This document shows positions 7,837 through 16,414 of a stretch of DNA of 32,863 bases, in pieces. A program made the translations under genes and the position numbers. The stretch's first letter is position 1; every line of letters starts with the position of its first letter. The stretch is from Bacteroidota bacterium (lineage in GTDB: Bacteria; Bacteroidota; Bacteroidia; Flavobacteriales; BACL11): the NCBI GenBank assembly GCA_028408365.1, contig JAOOLD010000014.1:1-32863 (forward strand), given 5' to 3'. The notes under the pieces were generated by a model. It was given only the letters and a program-made list of their open reading frames with translations. It did not search any database and had not been told where the DNA came from.

Positions 7837-8379
7837 ATGAATACAAAAATACAAAATGGTTCTTTCTTAATTTCAACACCAGATATTAATTATGATATTT
7901 TTTTCAAGTCTATAATTATTATTTCAAACATTGAAAATCAAGAAATTATTGGATTTATAATTAATAAAAAAACAAAATTTTTTGTTCATAATTTTATTAA
8001 AGATTTTCCAATTAAAAATATACCACTTTATGTTGGTGGTCCAGTTGAAACTAATTCTATTTTTTTTATTCACAAGTGTGAAAATATTGATAATTGTGAA
8101 AGAATTAATTCAAATCTTTTTTTTGGTGGTGATTTTAAAGAACTAATTTTTAAATTGGAGCGTAAAGAAATTAATATTAATGATATTATATTCTTTGTAG
8201 GATATTCTGGATGGTCGAAAAATCAACTAAAAGAAGAAATAATTAAAAAATATTGGATTACTAAAAATGATAAATATTTAGATTTATTTAATAATAATCT
8301 AAAAGATTGGAGTGAAGTAATTGATGATTCAAAGTATTATCTCTGGAAAAACTTCCCCAAAAACCCATCACTAAATTAA
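7837..8379 (+). CDS. yqgE: YqgE/AlgH family protein
   Basis: A 180-aa member of the UPF0301/AlgH family, conserved in Gram-negative bacteria, whose biochemical role is not settled. The start is ATG 7837, giving MNTKIQNGSFLISTP, which is how family members begin; the upstream in-frame TTG at 7810 would overlap pdxH. Family landmarks are NGSFLISTPDINYDIFFKS, an IGFIINKKT block, LYVGGPVETNSIFFIH, the FFGGDFKEL strand-turn, and FVGYSGWSKNQLKEEI near residue 130. The stop overlaps that of the convergent class IV aminotransferase gene by 9 nt. Placement next to fmt, pdxH and a class IV aminotransferase agrees with my memory of flavobacterial gene order (not checked). Confidence 0.88.
   Translation: MNTKIQNGSFLISTPDINYDIFFKSIIIISNIENQEIIGFIINKKTKFFVHNFIKDFPIKNIPLYVGGPVETNSIFFIHKCENIDNCERINSNLFFGGDFKELIFKLERKEININDIIFFVGYSGWSKNQLKEEIIKKYWITKNDKYLDLFNNNLKDWSEVIDDSKYYLWKNFPKNPSLN
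7844..7876 (-). promoter_or_regulatory. Promoter of pdxH, inside the yqgE coding start
   Basis: On the minus strand there is a TTG (7874-7876), 22 bp, then TATTTTTG (7844-7851), a good match to the flavobacterial TTG / TAnnTTTG pattern. The predicted start of transcription lies about 12-14 nt before the pdxH ATG. It overlaps the 5' coding region of the divergent yqgE gene. Confidence 0.5.
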
Positions 8380-9174
8380 TTGGTTTACTTTTTCTAAAAA
8401 TCGGTTTGCGTATTGTGAATTATTTAGCGAAATACCATTTAGTTCAGTAACAGATTTAATACTTAGTGAATTTGTTAGTATAATTTCTTGAGAATTTATC
8501 AAATCATCCATTTTAACTTTGATTTCTTTAACATTAAAATTACTTATAATTAATTCTCTCATAGTACCCTCTACACAACCTTGATTTAGATGAGGTGTAA
8601 ATAATTTGTTATTTAAAACGAAAAAAAGATTTGAACTTGTTGTTTCTATAGCAAAGTTTTGTTCATTAAATATAACTGCTTCGTCATAGCCTTGATTTTT
8701 TGCTGATATCGCACTCATAACATATGTTAAACTGTTTAGCGATTTTAGTGATGATAAAAAGTTAATACTTTTTTTAATGTCATCGAAAGTATTTATTCTA
8801 ACATCACTTAATCTAAAATTTGGAATGTTGTTCTTACAACTAACTAATATCGAGCAGTTGTTTGTTTTTGGAAAATATCTTCCCTCAGAACTACGAAAAA
8901 AAACCAACTTTACACTAGCTGAAGTTATTTTATTCTTTTTAGTTAATGATAAAATATTATTCTTTATTTTCTCTTCACAGTAATCAAAATCTAAACAAAG
9001 AAGATTTAATGATTTTTTAATTCTTTTTAAATGCATTTTAAAATTAAAGATCTTATTATTAATTACTTTAATTGTTTCAAAAAATCCATCTCCAAATAGA
9101 AATCCTCTATTTTCAAATGATAATTTTAAATCTTTAGTTTCAGATATTTTATAATTAAGCGATATATATTGCAT
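8371..9174 (-). CDS. Class IV aminotransferase (branched-chain aminotransferase / aminodeoxychorismate lyase type)
   Basis: PLP enzyme of fold type IV, 267 aa from the ATG at 9174 (a TTG one codon upstream is a less likely start). It has the N-terminal GFLFGDGFFETIKV motif, the probable PLP lysine at residue 144 in SLKSLNSLTYVMSA, the phosphate-cup region GYDEAVIFNEQNFAIETTSSNLF split around the conserved Glu, and NQGCVEGTMRELII near the end. Sequence alone does not separate aminodeoxychorismate lyase (PabC), D-amino-acid or branched-chain aminotransferase; the short length and ETTSSN favour a PabC-like or general BCAT-like enzyme. It reads divergently from the second TonB receptor and converges on yqgE with a 9-nt overlap. 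Confidence 0.87.
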   Translation of the reverse strand: MQYISLNYKISETKDLKLSFENRGFLFGDGFFETIKVINNKIFNFKMHLKRIKKSLNLLCLDFDYCEEKIKNNILSLTKKNKITSASVKLVFFRSSEGRYFPKTNNCSILVSCKNNIPNFRLSDVRINTFDDIKKSINFLSSLKSLNSLTYVMSAISAKNQGYDEAVIFNEQNFAIETTSSNLFFVLNNKLFTPHLNQGCVEGTMRELIISNFNVKEIKVKMDDLINSQEIILTNSLSIKSVTELNGISLNNSQYANRFLEKVNQLI

Positions 9175-9210
9175 CAATAAAAGTGTAAATTGCGAATCTA
9201 TTTATTTTAT

Positions 9211-12072
9211 GTGAAAAAATATATCTTATTTCTATTCTTTCTACTTTCTTTAGACTCATTTTCACAAAACACACTTTCAGGCAAAGTAACTGATGATAAA
9301 AACAATCCTCTGATAGGTGCTAATGTTTTTATTTCTGAAATTAATTTTGGAGTTGTTACAGATGAAAATGGTTTTTATTTTATTGAGTTACAAAACATAT
9401 CACCTCCCTATACTTTAAATGCATCTTACATAGGATACAAAAAAAGTTCTCTTAATGTGGTAAAGGGTACAAGTAAAATAGATTTTATACTCGATATCGA
9501 TCAAAAAGTACTTAGTGAACTAATAATATATAATGAGAGATTAGCAGATAAACAAAAGGAATCTCCTTTGACTATTGAATCTATGGATTTAATTAGTATA
9601 AAAGAAACTCCCTCATACAGCTTTTATGAAGGACTAGGCTCCTTAAAAGGAGTTGATTTAACATCAGCGAGCCTTGCATTTAAAGTTATTAATACAAGAG
9701 GTTTTAATAGTACATCACCTGTTCGTTCACTTCAATTAATTGACGGTGTTGACAATCAAGCTCCAGGTTTAAATTTTGCTCTTGGAAACTTTCTTGGCGC
9801 TTCAGACTTAGATGTAATGAAAGTTGAAATTATTCAAGGTGCTAGTTCAGCATATTATGGTCCTGGAGCTTTTAATGGAGTAATCAATATAACAACAAAA
9901 GATCCTTTTTTATATCCTGGGTTATCTGTTCAAACCAAATATGGAGAACGCAATTTATTTGATAATTCAATTAGATATGCTAAAACTTTTAATGATAAAA
10001 TTGCTGTTAAATTCAACTTTTCTTATTTAAAAGCTGATGATTGGGAAGCAAACAACTACTCATTAGTAGAAGATAAAAATAATGTTAAAGTTAATAATCC
10101 TGGGGGGTATGATGCGGTAAATGTTTACGGTGATGAAGATGTTGGTGGAAATCTGAACGATCTTGTGACATCAATCAATTCCTATTTTGATTATCCTGGA
10201 CTTGGAATAATTTATCGAGATGGATATCAAGAAAAGGATGTTGTAGATTATAATACTAGAAACATAAAAGCATCCTCTTCATTGCACTATAAGTTTTCTG
10301 ATGAATCTCAACTTCTATATGGAATTAATTATGGTGGTGGAACTACTGTTTATCAAGGTGATAATAGAATTAATTTGAAAAATATTAAGCTAGTTCAAAA
10401 TCGTTTTGAATATTTCAAAAAAAATAAATTTAAATTTACTTACTATAACTCGGTTGAAGATGCTGGAGATTCATATGATGCTGTTTTCACTGCTCAAAGA
10501 CTTCAAGAATATAATCTTGTTTTTAATGATGATTGGTACAAAATATACAAATCAGTTTGGAGAGATAATGTGAATTGGAATGATTTTGGAATCGATGTAG
10601 ATAGAAGTATTGAGTTTGAATTGGATCCTGTAACTGGCCTTCCAATAATTGATCCTGAAACTAATCTTCCAATCTTTTCAATAGTTTACTTAATTGATGG
10701 AGTTTCATATAATGAAAATGACTTTAGAACCATCACTGATTCTATTTTTAATTCAAATATTGATTTCATACTCAATAATCATGAGTTTGTAAGATCATTA
10801 ACAAACGATTCTACTGATAGATTAGTTCCAGGAACTGATGAATTCAATGAATACCTTGAAAATATAACATCTTCAATTCCTATAAATGGTGGAACAGGCT
10901 TTTACGATAAATCAATGTTACATGAAATTAATGGTTATTATAACTATAAGTTATCAATAGGAGATTTAAGAATAGGTACTAGCTTTCGTCAGTATAGACC
11001 AAATTCAAAAGGAACTATTTTTAATGATGAGTTTAAAAAAATAACTAATAATCAATTTGGTTTATATTCCGGAATAGAATCAAAAATATATAATGAGATA
11101 TTAACAATTAATACAACTATCAGAATAGACAAAAATGAAAATTATGATTATAGCATTTCACCAGCAGCTTCAATTGTAATTTCTCCTAATGAAAGTGATT
11201 ATATAAGGTTATCATTTTCAAGCGGTGTTAGAAACCCAACACTTTCCGAACAATATCTATATTATAATGCTGGAAGAGCTATACTTGTTGGTAATTTAAA
11301 TGGACATGGTGTTGAGTACGGAGAAAATCTTGTTACTATAAATTCATTAATCAGTTATTTTGAACCTTTTGTCCCTAGTAAAGATAGTCTTGATTTTTTC
11401 TCTATCGCTCCAATAAGACCAGAGAAAGTTAGAACACTTGAATTTGGATACAGAGGTACAGTTGAAGATGTATTATACTTAGATTTATCTTACTATTATT
11501 CTCTTTACAAAGATTTTATAGGATATAGAGTTGGTGCCAAATTTAATGGTAATGACACAATTATCAATGGTGTTGTCGGTTATGATTTAAATGCAAGATC
11601 AGTTGAAATTCACAGAATGTCAGCAAATTCTGAAAATAATGTATCAACTCATGGAGCATCAATTGGAATGAACGTATACTTAAATAATTATTTAATTAAC
11701 GGAAATTATTCACTAAATATTTTAAATAAAAAAAATACAAATGATCCAATAATACCTGCCTACAACACCCCAAAACATAAGTTTAATATTGGATTTTCTG
11801 CCAGAGAATTAAAATTTAAAAATATAAAAGGTATAAGTTTTAATATAAATTATAAATGGGTCGACAGATTTAAGTTTGTTGGATCACCTCAATTTACAGG
11901 AATTGTAGATAGGTATTCAACAGTTGATGCCCAGTTATCTAAAAATTTCGAAAAAATCAACACTACAATAAAATTTGGAGCTTCTAATATCTTTGACAAT
12001 AAACACTATCAAGTTTACGGCGGACCTCTTATCGGTAGGTTATCTTATGTTTCTCTAGCTTACGATTTATAG
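9211..12072 (+). CDS. TonB-dependent receptor with carboxypeptidase-regulatory-like domain
   Basis: Large outer-membrane receptor, 953 aa if started at GTG 9211, which gives the signal peptide MKKYILFLFFLLSLDSFSQ; a TTG at 9190 would add seven residues and is less likely. A regulatory-like beta domain (LSGKVTDDKNNPLIGANVFI) is at about 20-105, the plug with VINTRGFNSTSPVRSLQLID and VEIIQGASSAYYGPGAFNGV at about 120-235, and the barrel ends in RLSYVSLAYDL. No SusD or DUF4249 gene accompanies it; a secreted hydrolase follows 56 nt downstream, so the pair may act on the same substrate (inference). An extracellular-loop region contains a 27-bp tandem repeat (see 10624). A weak -7-like TAAATTGCG lies at 9186. 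Confidence 0.92.
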   Translation: MKKYILFLFFLLSLDSFSQNTLSGKVTDDKNNPLIGANVFISEINFGVVTDENGFYFIELQNISPPYTLNASYIGYKKSSLNVVKGTSKIDFILDIDQKVLSELIIYNERLADKQKESPLTIESMDLISIKETPSYSFYEGLGSLKGVDLTSASLAFKVINTRGFNSTSPVRSLQLIDGVDNQAPGLNFALGNFLGASDLDVMKVEIIQGASSAYYGPGAFNGVINITTKDPFLYPGLSVQTKYGERNLFDNSIRYAKTFNDKIAVKFNFSYLKADDWEANNYSLVEDKNNVKVNNPGGYDAVNVYGDEDVGGNLNDLVTSINSYFDYPGLGIIYRDGYQEKDVVDYNTRNIKASSSLHYKFSDESQLLYGINYGGGTTVYQGDNRINLKNIKLVQNRFEYFKKNKFKFTYYNSVEDAGDSYDAVFTAQRLQEYNLVFNDDWYKIYKSVWRDNVNWNDFGIDVDRSIEFELDPVTGLPIIDPETNLPIFSIVYLIDGVSYNENDFRTITDSIFNSNIDFILNNHEFVRSLTNDSTDRLVPGTDEFNEYLENITSSIPINGGTGFYDKSMLHEINGYYNYKLSIGDLRIGTSFRQYRPNSKGTIFNDEFKKITNNQFGLYSGIESKIYNEILTINTTIRIDKNENYDYSISPAASIVISPNESDYIRLSFSSGVRNPTLSEQYLYYNAGRAILVGNLNGHGVEYGENLVTINSLISYFEPFVPSKDSLDFFSIAPIRPEKVRTLEFGYRGTVEDVLYLDLSYYYSLYKDFIGYRVGAKFNGNDTIINGVVGYDLNARSVEIHRMSANSENNVSTHGASIGMNVYLNNYLINGNYSLNILNKKNTNDPIIPAYNTPKHKFNIGFSARELKFKNIKGISFNINYKWVDRFKFVGSPQFTGIVDRYSTVDAQLSKNFEKINTTIKFGASNIFDNKHYQVYGGPLIGRLSYVSLAYDL
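10624..10677 (+). repeat. 27-bp imperfect tandem repeat inside the TonB receptor gene
   Basis: Two adjacent 27-bp units begin GATCCTG at 10624 and 10651; 21 of 27 bases agree. They encode DPVTGLPII and DPETNLPIF, a nonapeptide pattern DPxTxLPI[IF] in a predicted surface loop of the barrel. The in-frame unit suggests a duplication that has since diverged. Confidence 0.75.
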
Positions 12073-12128
12073 TAATAAACTGATAAATTTCATTAATAAG
12101 TATTATAATTGCACTAAAATTATTTAAT

Positions 12129-13721
12129 ATGAAAAAAATTTTATTATTGATAACATCATTAACTTTCTCTTATATGTCTTTTTCTCAAACAAGATATATT
12201 GACGAAGTATTTAGTGATGTTACATTACATTCAGATGTAAACTATGGTACTAACGTTAGTGTATTACCATTACTATTGGGTGCACCCCCTTCGCCTACTC
12301 CACTTTTATGTGACATATATGAACCTACAGGAGATTCACTAACTGACAGACCAGTTGTGATAATCGCTCACACAGGTGTTTTTCTTCCTCCCGTAATTAA
12401 TGGTCAACCTACTGGTTCAAAATTAGATTCTTCAATTGTTGAGCAATGTAAAAGATGGGCAAAAAAAGGATATGTTGCAGTTGCGTTTAATTACAGGCTT
12501 GGATGGAATCCTAATTCACTTATAGAGGAAGTTAGAACTGCTACTGTAATTCAAGCAGTTTACAGAGGTGTGCAAGATGCTAGAACTGTAACTAGGTTCA
12601 TGAGATCAACTCATGATAATGGTAATACTTATGGTATTAATCCATCAAAAATTGTATTAGGAGGTCATGGATCTGGAGGTTATGTATCACTGGCCGTTGC
12701 TGCATTAGATACTGCTATTGAAATGTTATTACCAAAATTTATTTCTAACTCAAATGGATTGCCTTACGTTGTTACCTCATGGCATGGAAATATATATGGT
12801 ACGGATAGTACATTCTATCCTGACAGTACGCCACCCTTTAACAGTCCAGTACCATTATTAATGAATATACCAAATCATGAGAATTATAGCAGTGATGTAA
12901 ATATGGCATTTAATGTTGGAGGTGCTCTAGCCGATATATCTTGGTTAGATGATGGTGGAATACCAATTGTTTCTTTTCATTGTTATAAAGATCCTTTTGC
13001 TCCAATTGATACAGGAGATGTTGTTAATCCAGCAACAGGAGATTTTGTAGTTGAATTAATGGGAAGTAGAACTGTGCAACATTATTCTAATCTCTATGGA
13101 AATAATGATGTTTTTGTTAATGCAGGCCTTTCGGATGCGTTTACAAATGCAGCTAATCTAAATAATGATGGATATGAAGGCTTTTATAAGTTTATTACTC
13201 CTCCTCCATCAACAACACCAAATGTTTTTGGTCAATATGAAACTGAACAAGCTAGTCCATGGGACTGGTGGAATCTTGCTGCTTATGATACAGCTTGGAG
13301 ATTAAGTCCTCAAACTCCTGCAGCAGCTGCTATTCCAGGATTCGGTGCTGCGAACTCATTACTTGACAATCCAACAATGAGTATATCAAGAGGAAATACA
13401 TATATTGACACAATTCAAGGGTACCTTAATCCAAGAATTTATGTCGCTTTAAACTTAGGAAACTCAACTGATATTCAGAACGTTATTTTATCTTCTACTC
13501 AAGTTTATCCTAACCCTGCCAGTGACATGATTTCAATTTCATCATATGCAGTAAAGATTAATGAATTAGATATTTATGATATCTCAGGTAAATTAGTTGA
13601 ATCTCATTACGTTAATGCAAATAAAATCAATATAAATACTTCAAAATTAAAGAGGGGTATTTATTTTATCGAAATAAAATCTGATGTATCTAAAATTAAA
13701 AAGAAAGTTATCATAAATTAA
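12129..13721 (+). CDS. Secreted alpha/beta hydrolase with type IX secretion C-terminal domain
   Basis: The 530-aa protein has a signal peptide ending in TFSYMSFSQ, an esterase-like alpha/beta hydrolase domain at about 40-400, and a type A T9SS sorting domain at about 450-530 (VYPNPASDMISISS, LDIYDISGKLVES, LKRGIYFIEIKS). The probable nucleophile is Ser182 in GHGSGG, and RPVVIIAHTG (74-83) would carry the oxyanion-hole loop. Asp in HCYKDPFAP is a candidate acid. The only His I see after it is in VQHY, so the triad is not certain. It should be exported to the cell surface or medium. It follows a TonB receptor gene by 56 nt and is closed by a strong terminator. A near-match -7 (TATAATTG at 12104-12111) could give it its own promoter. 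The substrate is unknown. Confidence 0.85.
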   Translation: MKKILLLITSLTFSYMSFSQTRYIDEVFSDVTLHSDVNYGTNVSVLPLLLGAPPSPTPLLCDIYEPTGDSLTDRPVVIIAHTGVFLPPVINGQPTGSKLDSSIVEQCKRWAKKGYVAVAFNYRLGWNPNSLIEEVRTATVIQAVYRGVQDARTVTRFMRSTHDNGNTYGINPSKIVLGGHGSGGYVSLAVAALDTAIEMLLPKFISNSNGLPYVVTSWHGNIYGTDSTFYPDSTPPFNSPVPLLMNIPNHENYSSDVNMAFNVGGALADISWLDDGGIPIVSFHCYKDPFAPIDTGDVVNPATGDFVVELMGSRTVQHYSNLYGNNDVFVNAGLSDAFTNAANLNNDGYEGFYKFITPPPSTTPNVFGQYETEQASPWDWWNLAAYDTAWRLSPQTPAAAAIPGFGAANSLLDNPTMSISRGNTYIDTIQGYLNPRIYVALNLGNSTDIQNVILSSTQVYPNPASDMISISSYAVKINELDIYDISGKLVESHYVNANKININTSKLKRGIYFIEIKSDVSKIKKKVIIN

Positions 13722-13745
13722 TTTTAATCTTTTTTTACTAAAACT

Positions 13746-13779
13746 AAAAAAGACCCTTTAACTTAGGGTCTTTTTTTTT
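13746..13779. terminator. Bidirectional intrinsic terminator
   Basis: AGACCCT (13751-13757), a 7-base loop and AGGGTCT (13765-13771) form a perfect GC-containing stem, extended by an A-run on the left and a T9 run on the right. It ends the secreted hydrolase transcript on the plus strand. Because the left flank is A-rich, it also works for the minus-strand tRNA-CAU transcript, which ends just before it. It is the only convincing intrinsic terminator in the window. Confidence 0.9.
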
Positions 13780-13780
13780 G

Positions 13781-13854
13781 TAGCGTGGGGCAGATTTGAA
13801 CTGCCGACCTCAGGGTTATGAATCCTGCGCTCTAACCACCTGAGCTACCACGCC
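13781..13854 (-). tRNA. tRNA with anticodon CAU (elongator Met most likely)
   Basis: The minus strand gives a 74-nt cloverleaf: acceptor GGCGTGG with CCACGCT (a G-U pair at 1-72), discriminator A, D arm GCTC/GAGC, anticodon loop TTCATAA, and a T arm with GTTCAAATC. The first pair is formed and no initiator-type run of three G-C pairs flanks the anticodon, so it is not tRNA-fMet. Elongator Met and Ile with lysidine both use CAU and I cannot exclude Ile. The anticodon stem has an A-C mismatch next to the loop (CAGGA/CCCTG). No CCA is encoded. A good promoter lies just upstream. Confidence 0.9.
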
Positions 13855-13862
13855 AATTCTTA

Positions 13863-13890
13863 CAAATATAATTTAAATCTATAAAATCAA
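13863..13890 (-). promoter_or_regulatory. Promoter of tRNA-CAU
   Basis: On the minus strand TTG (13888-13890), 17 bp, then TATATTTG (13863-13870) match the flavobacterial promoter consensus well, and the -7 element ends 8 nt before the mature tRNA 5' end. The -33 element overlaps the last codons of the upstream membrane protein gene. Confidence 0.6.
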
Positions 13891-14588
13891 TCATCTAAAA
13901 TTGTCGTGTTTTTTCTTAAATATTTTAAAATCAATGATATCATAATCATTGTAATAATAAAATACAATAAATTATTACTTATTACTAATGATGAAGATGA
14001 TATATAAGCTTGAAGTATATCAATATAGGCTATACATATTAAAATTGCCAATAAACCAGAATACTCTCTTCTAAGTAATGATTTGTAATTAAATTTATTA
14101 CTTGATTTTTTGTAAATAAAAATATTTGGAATCAATTTAGGAGTTATTTTTTTCCAAGACGAAAATTCATTCTTAAATTTATTTTTTAGAAAAAATTCCT
14201 CATGATTGATTATAATATTATAGAAAGAAATCATTGTAATTAAGCATATTAATATATATAGCAGATTATTAGATCTCACAACTATACCAGTCCAAATAAG
14301 CATATTTGACAGATATAATGGATTTCTGCTTATCGAGTACAATGAGTACTTATTTAACTTCTCAGCAACTTGACTATTTCTATTTCTACCACTTGTATTT
14401 GGATATGAAAAGCCAATAGTTATATACCTAAACATACAACCAAATAGTATTAATAATAAAGAAATAATATTAATATTAATGTCAAGAATTAAATTTTGAA
14501 TATGATTTGTAAAATAAAGTGTAGGAAAAGCAAGAACCAATACAAAAGCTGGTATTTGTCCCCTATACTTAAAAAAAAATTCTCCCAA
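13887..14588 (-). CDS. Isoprenylcysteine carboxyl methyltransferase-like membrane protein
   Basis: A 233-aa hydrophobic protein read from TTG 14588; no ATG fits better. Several membrane segments are visible, for example QIPAFVLVLAFPTLYF near the N-terminus and further segments at about 35-55, 95-115 and 175-225. The middle carries the ICMT/phospholipid-methyltransferase pattern: GRNRNSQVAEKLNKYSLYS, ISRNPLYLSNMLIWTGIVV, then HEEFFLKNKF and SSWKKITPKLIPN, corresponding to the family's SAM-binding HPxY...EExxL...Y..W blocks (Arg-Asn replaces the usual Arg-His in RHPLY). The methylated substrate is unknown. It is divergent from the START-like gene. Confidence 0.72.
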   Translation of the reverse strand: MGEFFFKYRGQIPAFVLVLAFPTLYFTNHIQNLILDININIISLLLILFGCMFRYITIGFSYPNTSGRNRNSQVAEKLNKYSLYSISRNPLYLSNMLIWTGIVVRSNNLLYILICLITMISFYNIIINHEEFFLKNKFKNEFSSWKKITPKLIPNIFIYKKSSNKFNYKSLLRREYSGLLAILICIAYIDILQAYISSSSLVISNNLLYFIITMIMISLILKYLRKNTTILDD

Positions 14589-14624
14589 GATGATATTGAC
14601 TATTAATTATTGATTCTAAAACAT

Positions 14625-14632
14625 TATCTTTG
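14625..14632 (+). promoter_or_regulatory. -7 promoter element for the START-like / lptF / ribBA / tsaD run
   Basis: TATCTTTG followed by CA is an exact TAnnTTTG match about 24 nt before the ATG at 14657, consistent with a short leader. A TTG at 14596-14598 is 26 bp away, longer than the usual 17-23, so the -33 element is doubtful. The in-frame TTG at 14630 lies inside this element, which argues against starting the gene there. Confidence 0.5.
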
Positions 14633-14656
14633 CAAAAACCAAATTTAACAAACAAT

Positions 14657-15043
14657 ATGGAGTTTTCAAGACAATACACTTTAGAGTTTCCAATAAGTTC
14701 TTCAATTAAGGTGCTTTACAAAAGGCTTTCAACTCCAAGTGGTCTTTCTGAGTGGTTTGCAAATGATGTAAATATTAAAAATGGTATATATACATTTTAT
14801 TGGGATGGAAGTGAACAGTCAGCAAAGTTAGTAACTAAAAAAGAAAACAAATTTGTTAAATATAAATGGATAGATTCTGATGAAACTGATGATTATTTTG
14901 AATTTAAAATAGTTGTTGATGACATGACCTCTGATGTTTCCCTTCTCATCACTGATTTCGCTGATGATGAGGAAGATTTTGAAGAAGCAAAATTACTTTG
15001 GGAAACACAAGTAGATAACCTAAGGGGTGCCCTAGGACTTTAA
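14657..15043 (+). CDS. START-like (AHSA1/SRPBCC-type) domain protein
   Basis: A 128-aa soluble protein from ATG 14657, giving MEFSRQYTLEFPISSSIKVL. It has the helix-grip fold pattern of the Bacteroidota START-like family: STPSGLSEWFANDV near residue 30, IYTFYWDGSEQSAKL, KFVKYKWIDSDETDDYFEF, an acidic loop DFADDEEDFEEA and a C-terminal amphipathic helix LLWETQVDNLRGALG. Members are thought to bind hydrophobic ligands in a cavity; no ligand can be named. The TTG of the LptF/LptG-type permease gene begins 6 nt after its stop, so the two are likely cotranscribed. Confidence 0.82.
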   Translation: MEFSRQYTLEFPISSSIKVLYKRLSTPSGLSEWFANDVNIKNGIYTFYWDGSEQSAKLVTKKENKFVKYKWIDSDETDDYFEFKIVVDDMTSDVSLLITDFADDEEDFEEAKLLWETQVDNLRGALGL

Positions 15044-15049
15044 AGAAAT

Positions 15050-16384
15050 TTGAAAAAGTTAGATTCTTACTTACTAAAATCTTTTGTCCCTAGATTTTTA
15101 TTAATATTTTTTCTTTGTGTTTTCTTTTTACTTATGCAGTTTCTTTGGAAATATGTAGATGATTTAGTTGGAAAAGGTCTTGATATATTTCAAATTTTTC
15201 AACTTATGTTTTTTGCTTCAGCAAGATTTGTACCGCTATCTTTGCCTTTAGCAGTTCTAATTTCCTCATTAATGTTTTTCGGTTCATTAGGAGAAACTAA
15301 TCAAATTAATGCTTTTAAAACGTCAGGAATTTCATTCTTAAGATTTTCTTTACCCATATCTCTATTTTCAATTTTAATAGCAGTATCCTCTTATTTATTT
15401 TCTAACCACATTCTACCATATGCAAATTTAAAGAATGCTAGCATGATTTATTCAATACAGAAAAAAAAACCTGCACTTAATATTAGAGAAGGGATTTTTT
15501 ATGATGAAATTATTGGTTACAAAATTAAAATTGGAAAAAAACTTTCCGATAATAAATCTCTTGAAGACATACTAATATATACTAATAATACATCTGATAA
15601 TAGTACAGTAATTGTTGCTGAGAGAGGAACTATGTCAATAGATGAAAATAACAATTTACTAGAATTTAATTTAATAAATGGTCATTCCTATAATGAACTT
15701 AGTATTCTAAATCAAAATAACAATGAACATAGAAAACTTAAATTTGAACAAAACAAATTAATAATAGATTTAAGTTCATTTAACTTTATGAAAAATACAG
15801 AAAGTTTATATAAAGGTCATTATGCCATGCTAAATAACAATGAAATTTTAAGTGCAACTGATTCTTTGAAAAAAGTTAAAGAAAGTAAAATTAAAAAGTT
15901 TAGACTTGATATATTACAAAATTTTAATCCCACTCAGAAAAAATTATATTTAGAAAAAATATTAAACTCAAATCTAAATAAAAAAAGAATACTTAATACT
16001 GCAATAAACAAGTCTCAAGCTATTCTTTCGAACACTCAGGCGATAAACGACGAGTTAGATTTTAGAAATACAATAATTACTAAACATCGAATTGAATTTT
16101 TAAGAAAGTTTAGTTTGGCGTTTGCCTGCATAATTATGTTTGTATTAGGTTCATCAATTGGCTCTCTTATAAATAAAGGAGGATTTGGATATCCCATATT
16201 AGCTTCAAGTTTATTATTTATTATCTACTACATTGTTTCAATAATTGGTGAAAAAAGTGCTAAAGAACTTACAATAGATGCTGATATTGGGATGTGGATA
16301 AGTAATTTGATTTTTATACCAATCTCAGCCATATCATTCATTGCTGCAAATAATGAAATTAGATTTATAAGAAACGTTAAATAA
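15050..16384 (+). CDS. LptF/LptG family permease (YjgP/YjgQ)
   Basis: Inner-membrane permease of the LptB2FG transporter, which extracts LPS from the inner membrane and feeds it to the Lpt bridge. The 444-aa protein starts at TTG 15050 with MKKLDSYLLKSFVPRFLLIF, a typical family start. Transmembrane segments are at about 12-34, 55-80 and 95-118, then a periplasmic beta-jellyroll with a long charged insert (about 120-335), then three segments at about 350-372, 378-396 and 408-428. The cytoplasmic coupling motif is in GSLGETNQINAFKTSGIS. It could be LptF or LptG; the short periplasmic part does not decide. ribBA follows after a 30-nt A-rich gap. Confidence 0.9.
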   Translation: MKKLDSYLLKSFVPRFLLIFFLCVFFLLMQFLWKYVDDLVGKGLDIFQIFQLMFFASARFVPLSLPLAVLISSLMFFGSLGETNQINAFKTSGISFLRFSLPISLFSILIAVSSYLFSNHILPYANLKNASMIYSIQKKKPALNIREGIFYDEIIGYKIKIGKKLSDNKSLEDILIYTNNTSDNSTVIVAERGTMSIDENNNLLEFNLINGHSYNELSILNQNNNEHRKLKFEQNKLIIDLSSFNFMKNTESLYKGHYAMLNNNEILSATDSLKKVKESKIKKFRLDILQNFNPTQKKLYLEKILNSNLNKKRILNTAINKSQAILSNTQAINDELDFRNTIITKHRIEFLRKFSLAFACIIMFVLGSSIGSLINKGGFGYPILASSLLFIIYYIVSIIGEKSAKELTIDADIGMWISNLIFIPISAISFIAANNEIRFIRNVK

Positions 16385-16414
16385 TATATAAACTTATTAA
16401 TTTTAAAAAAAAAA

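Noticed and set aside
8777-8983. Open frames antisense to the class IV aminotransferase and other conserved genes
   Set aside because: They lie wholly within well-supported genes, show no family features and have no promoter or coupling; they are shadows of the real coding strand.
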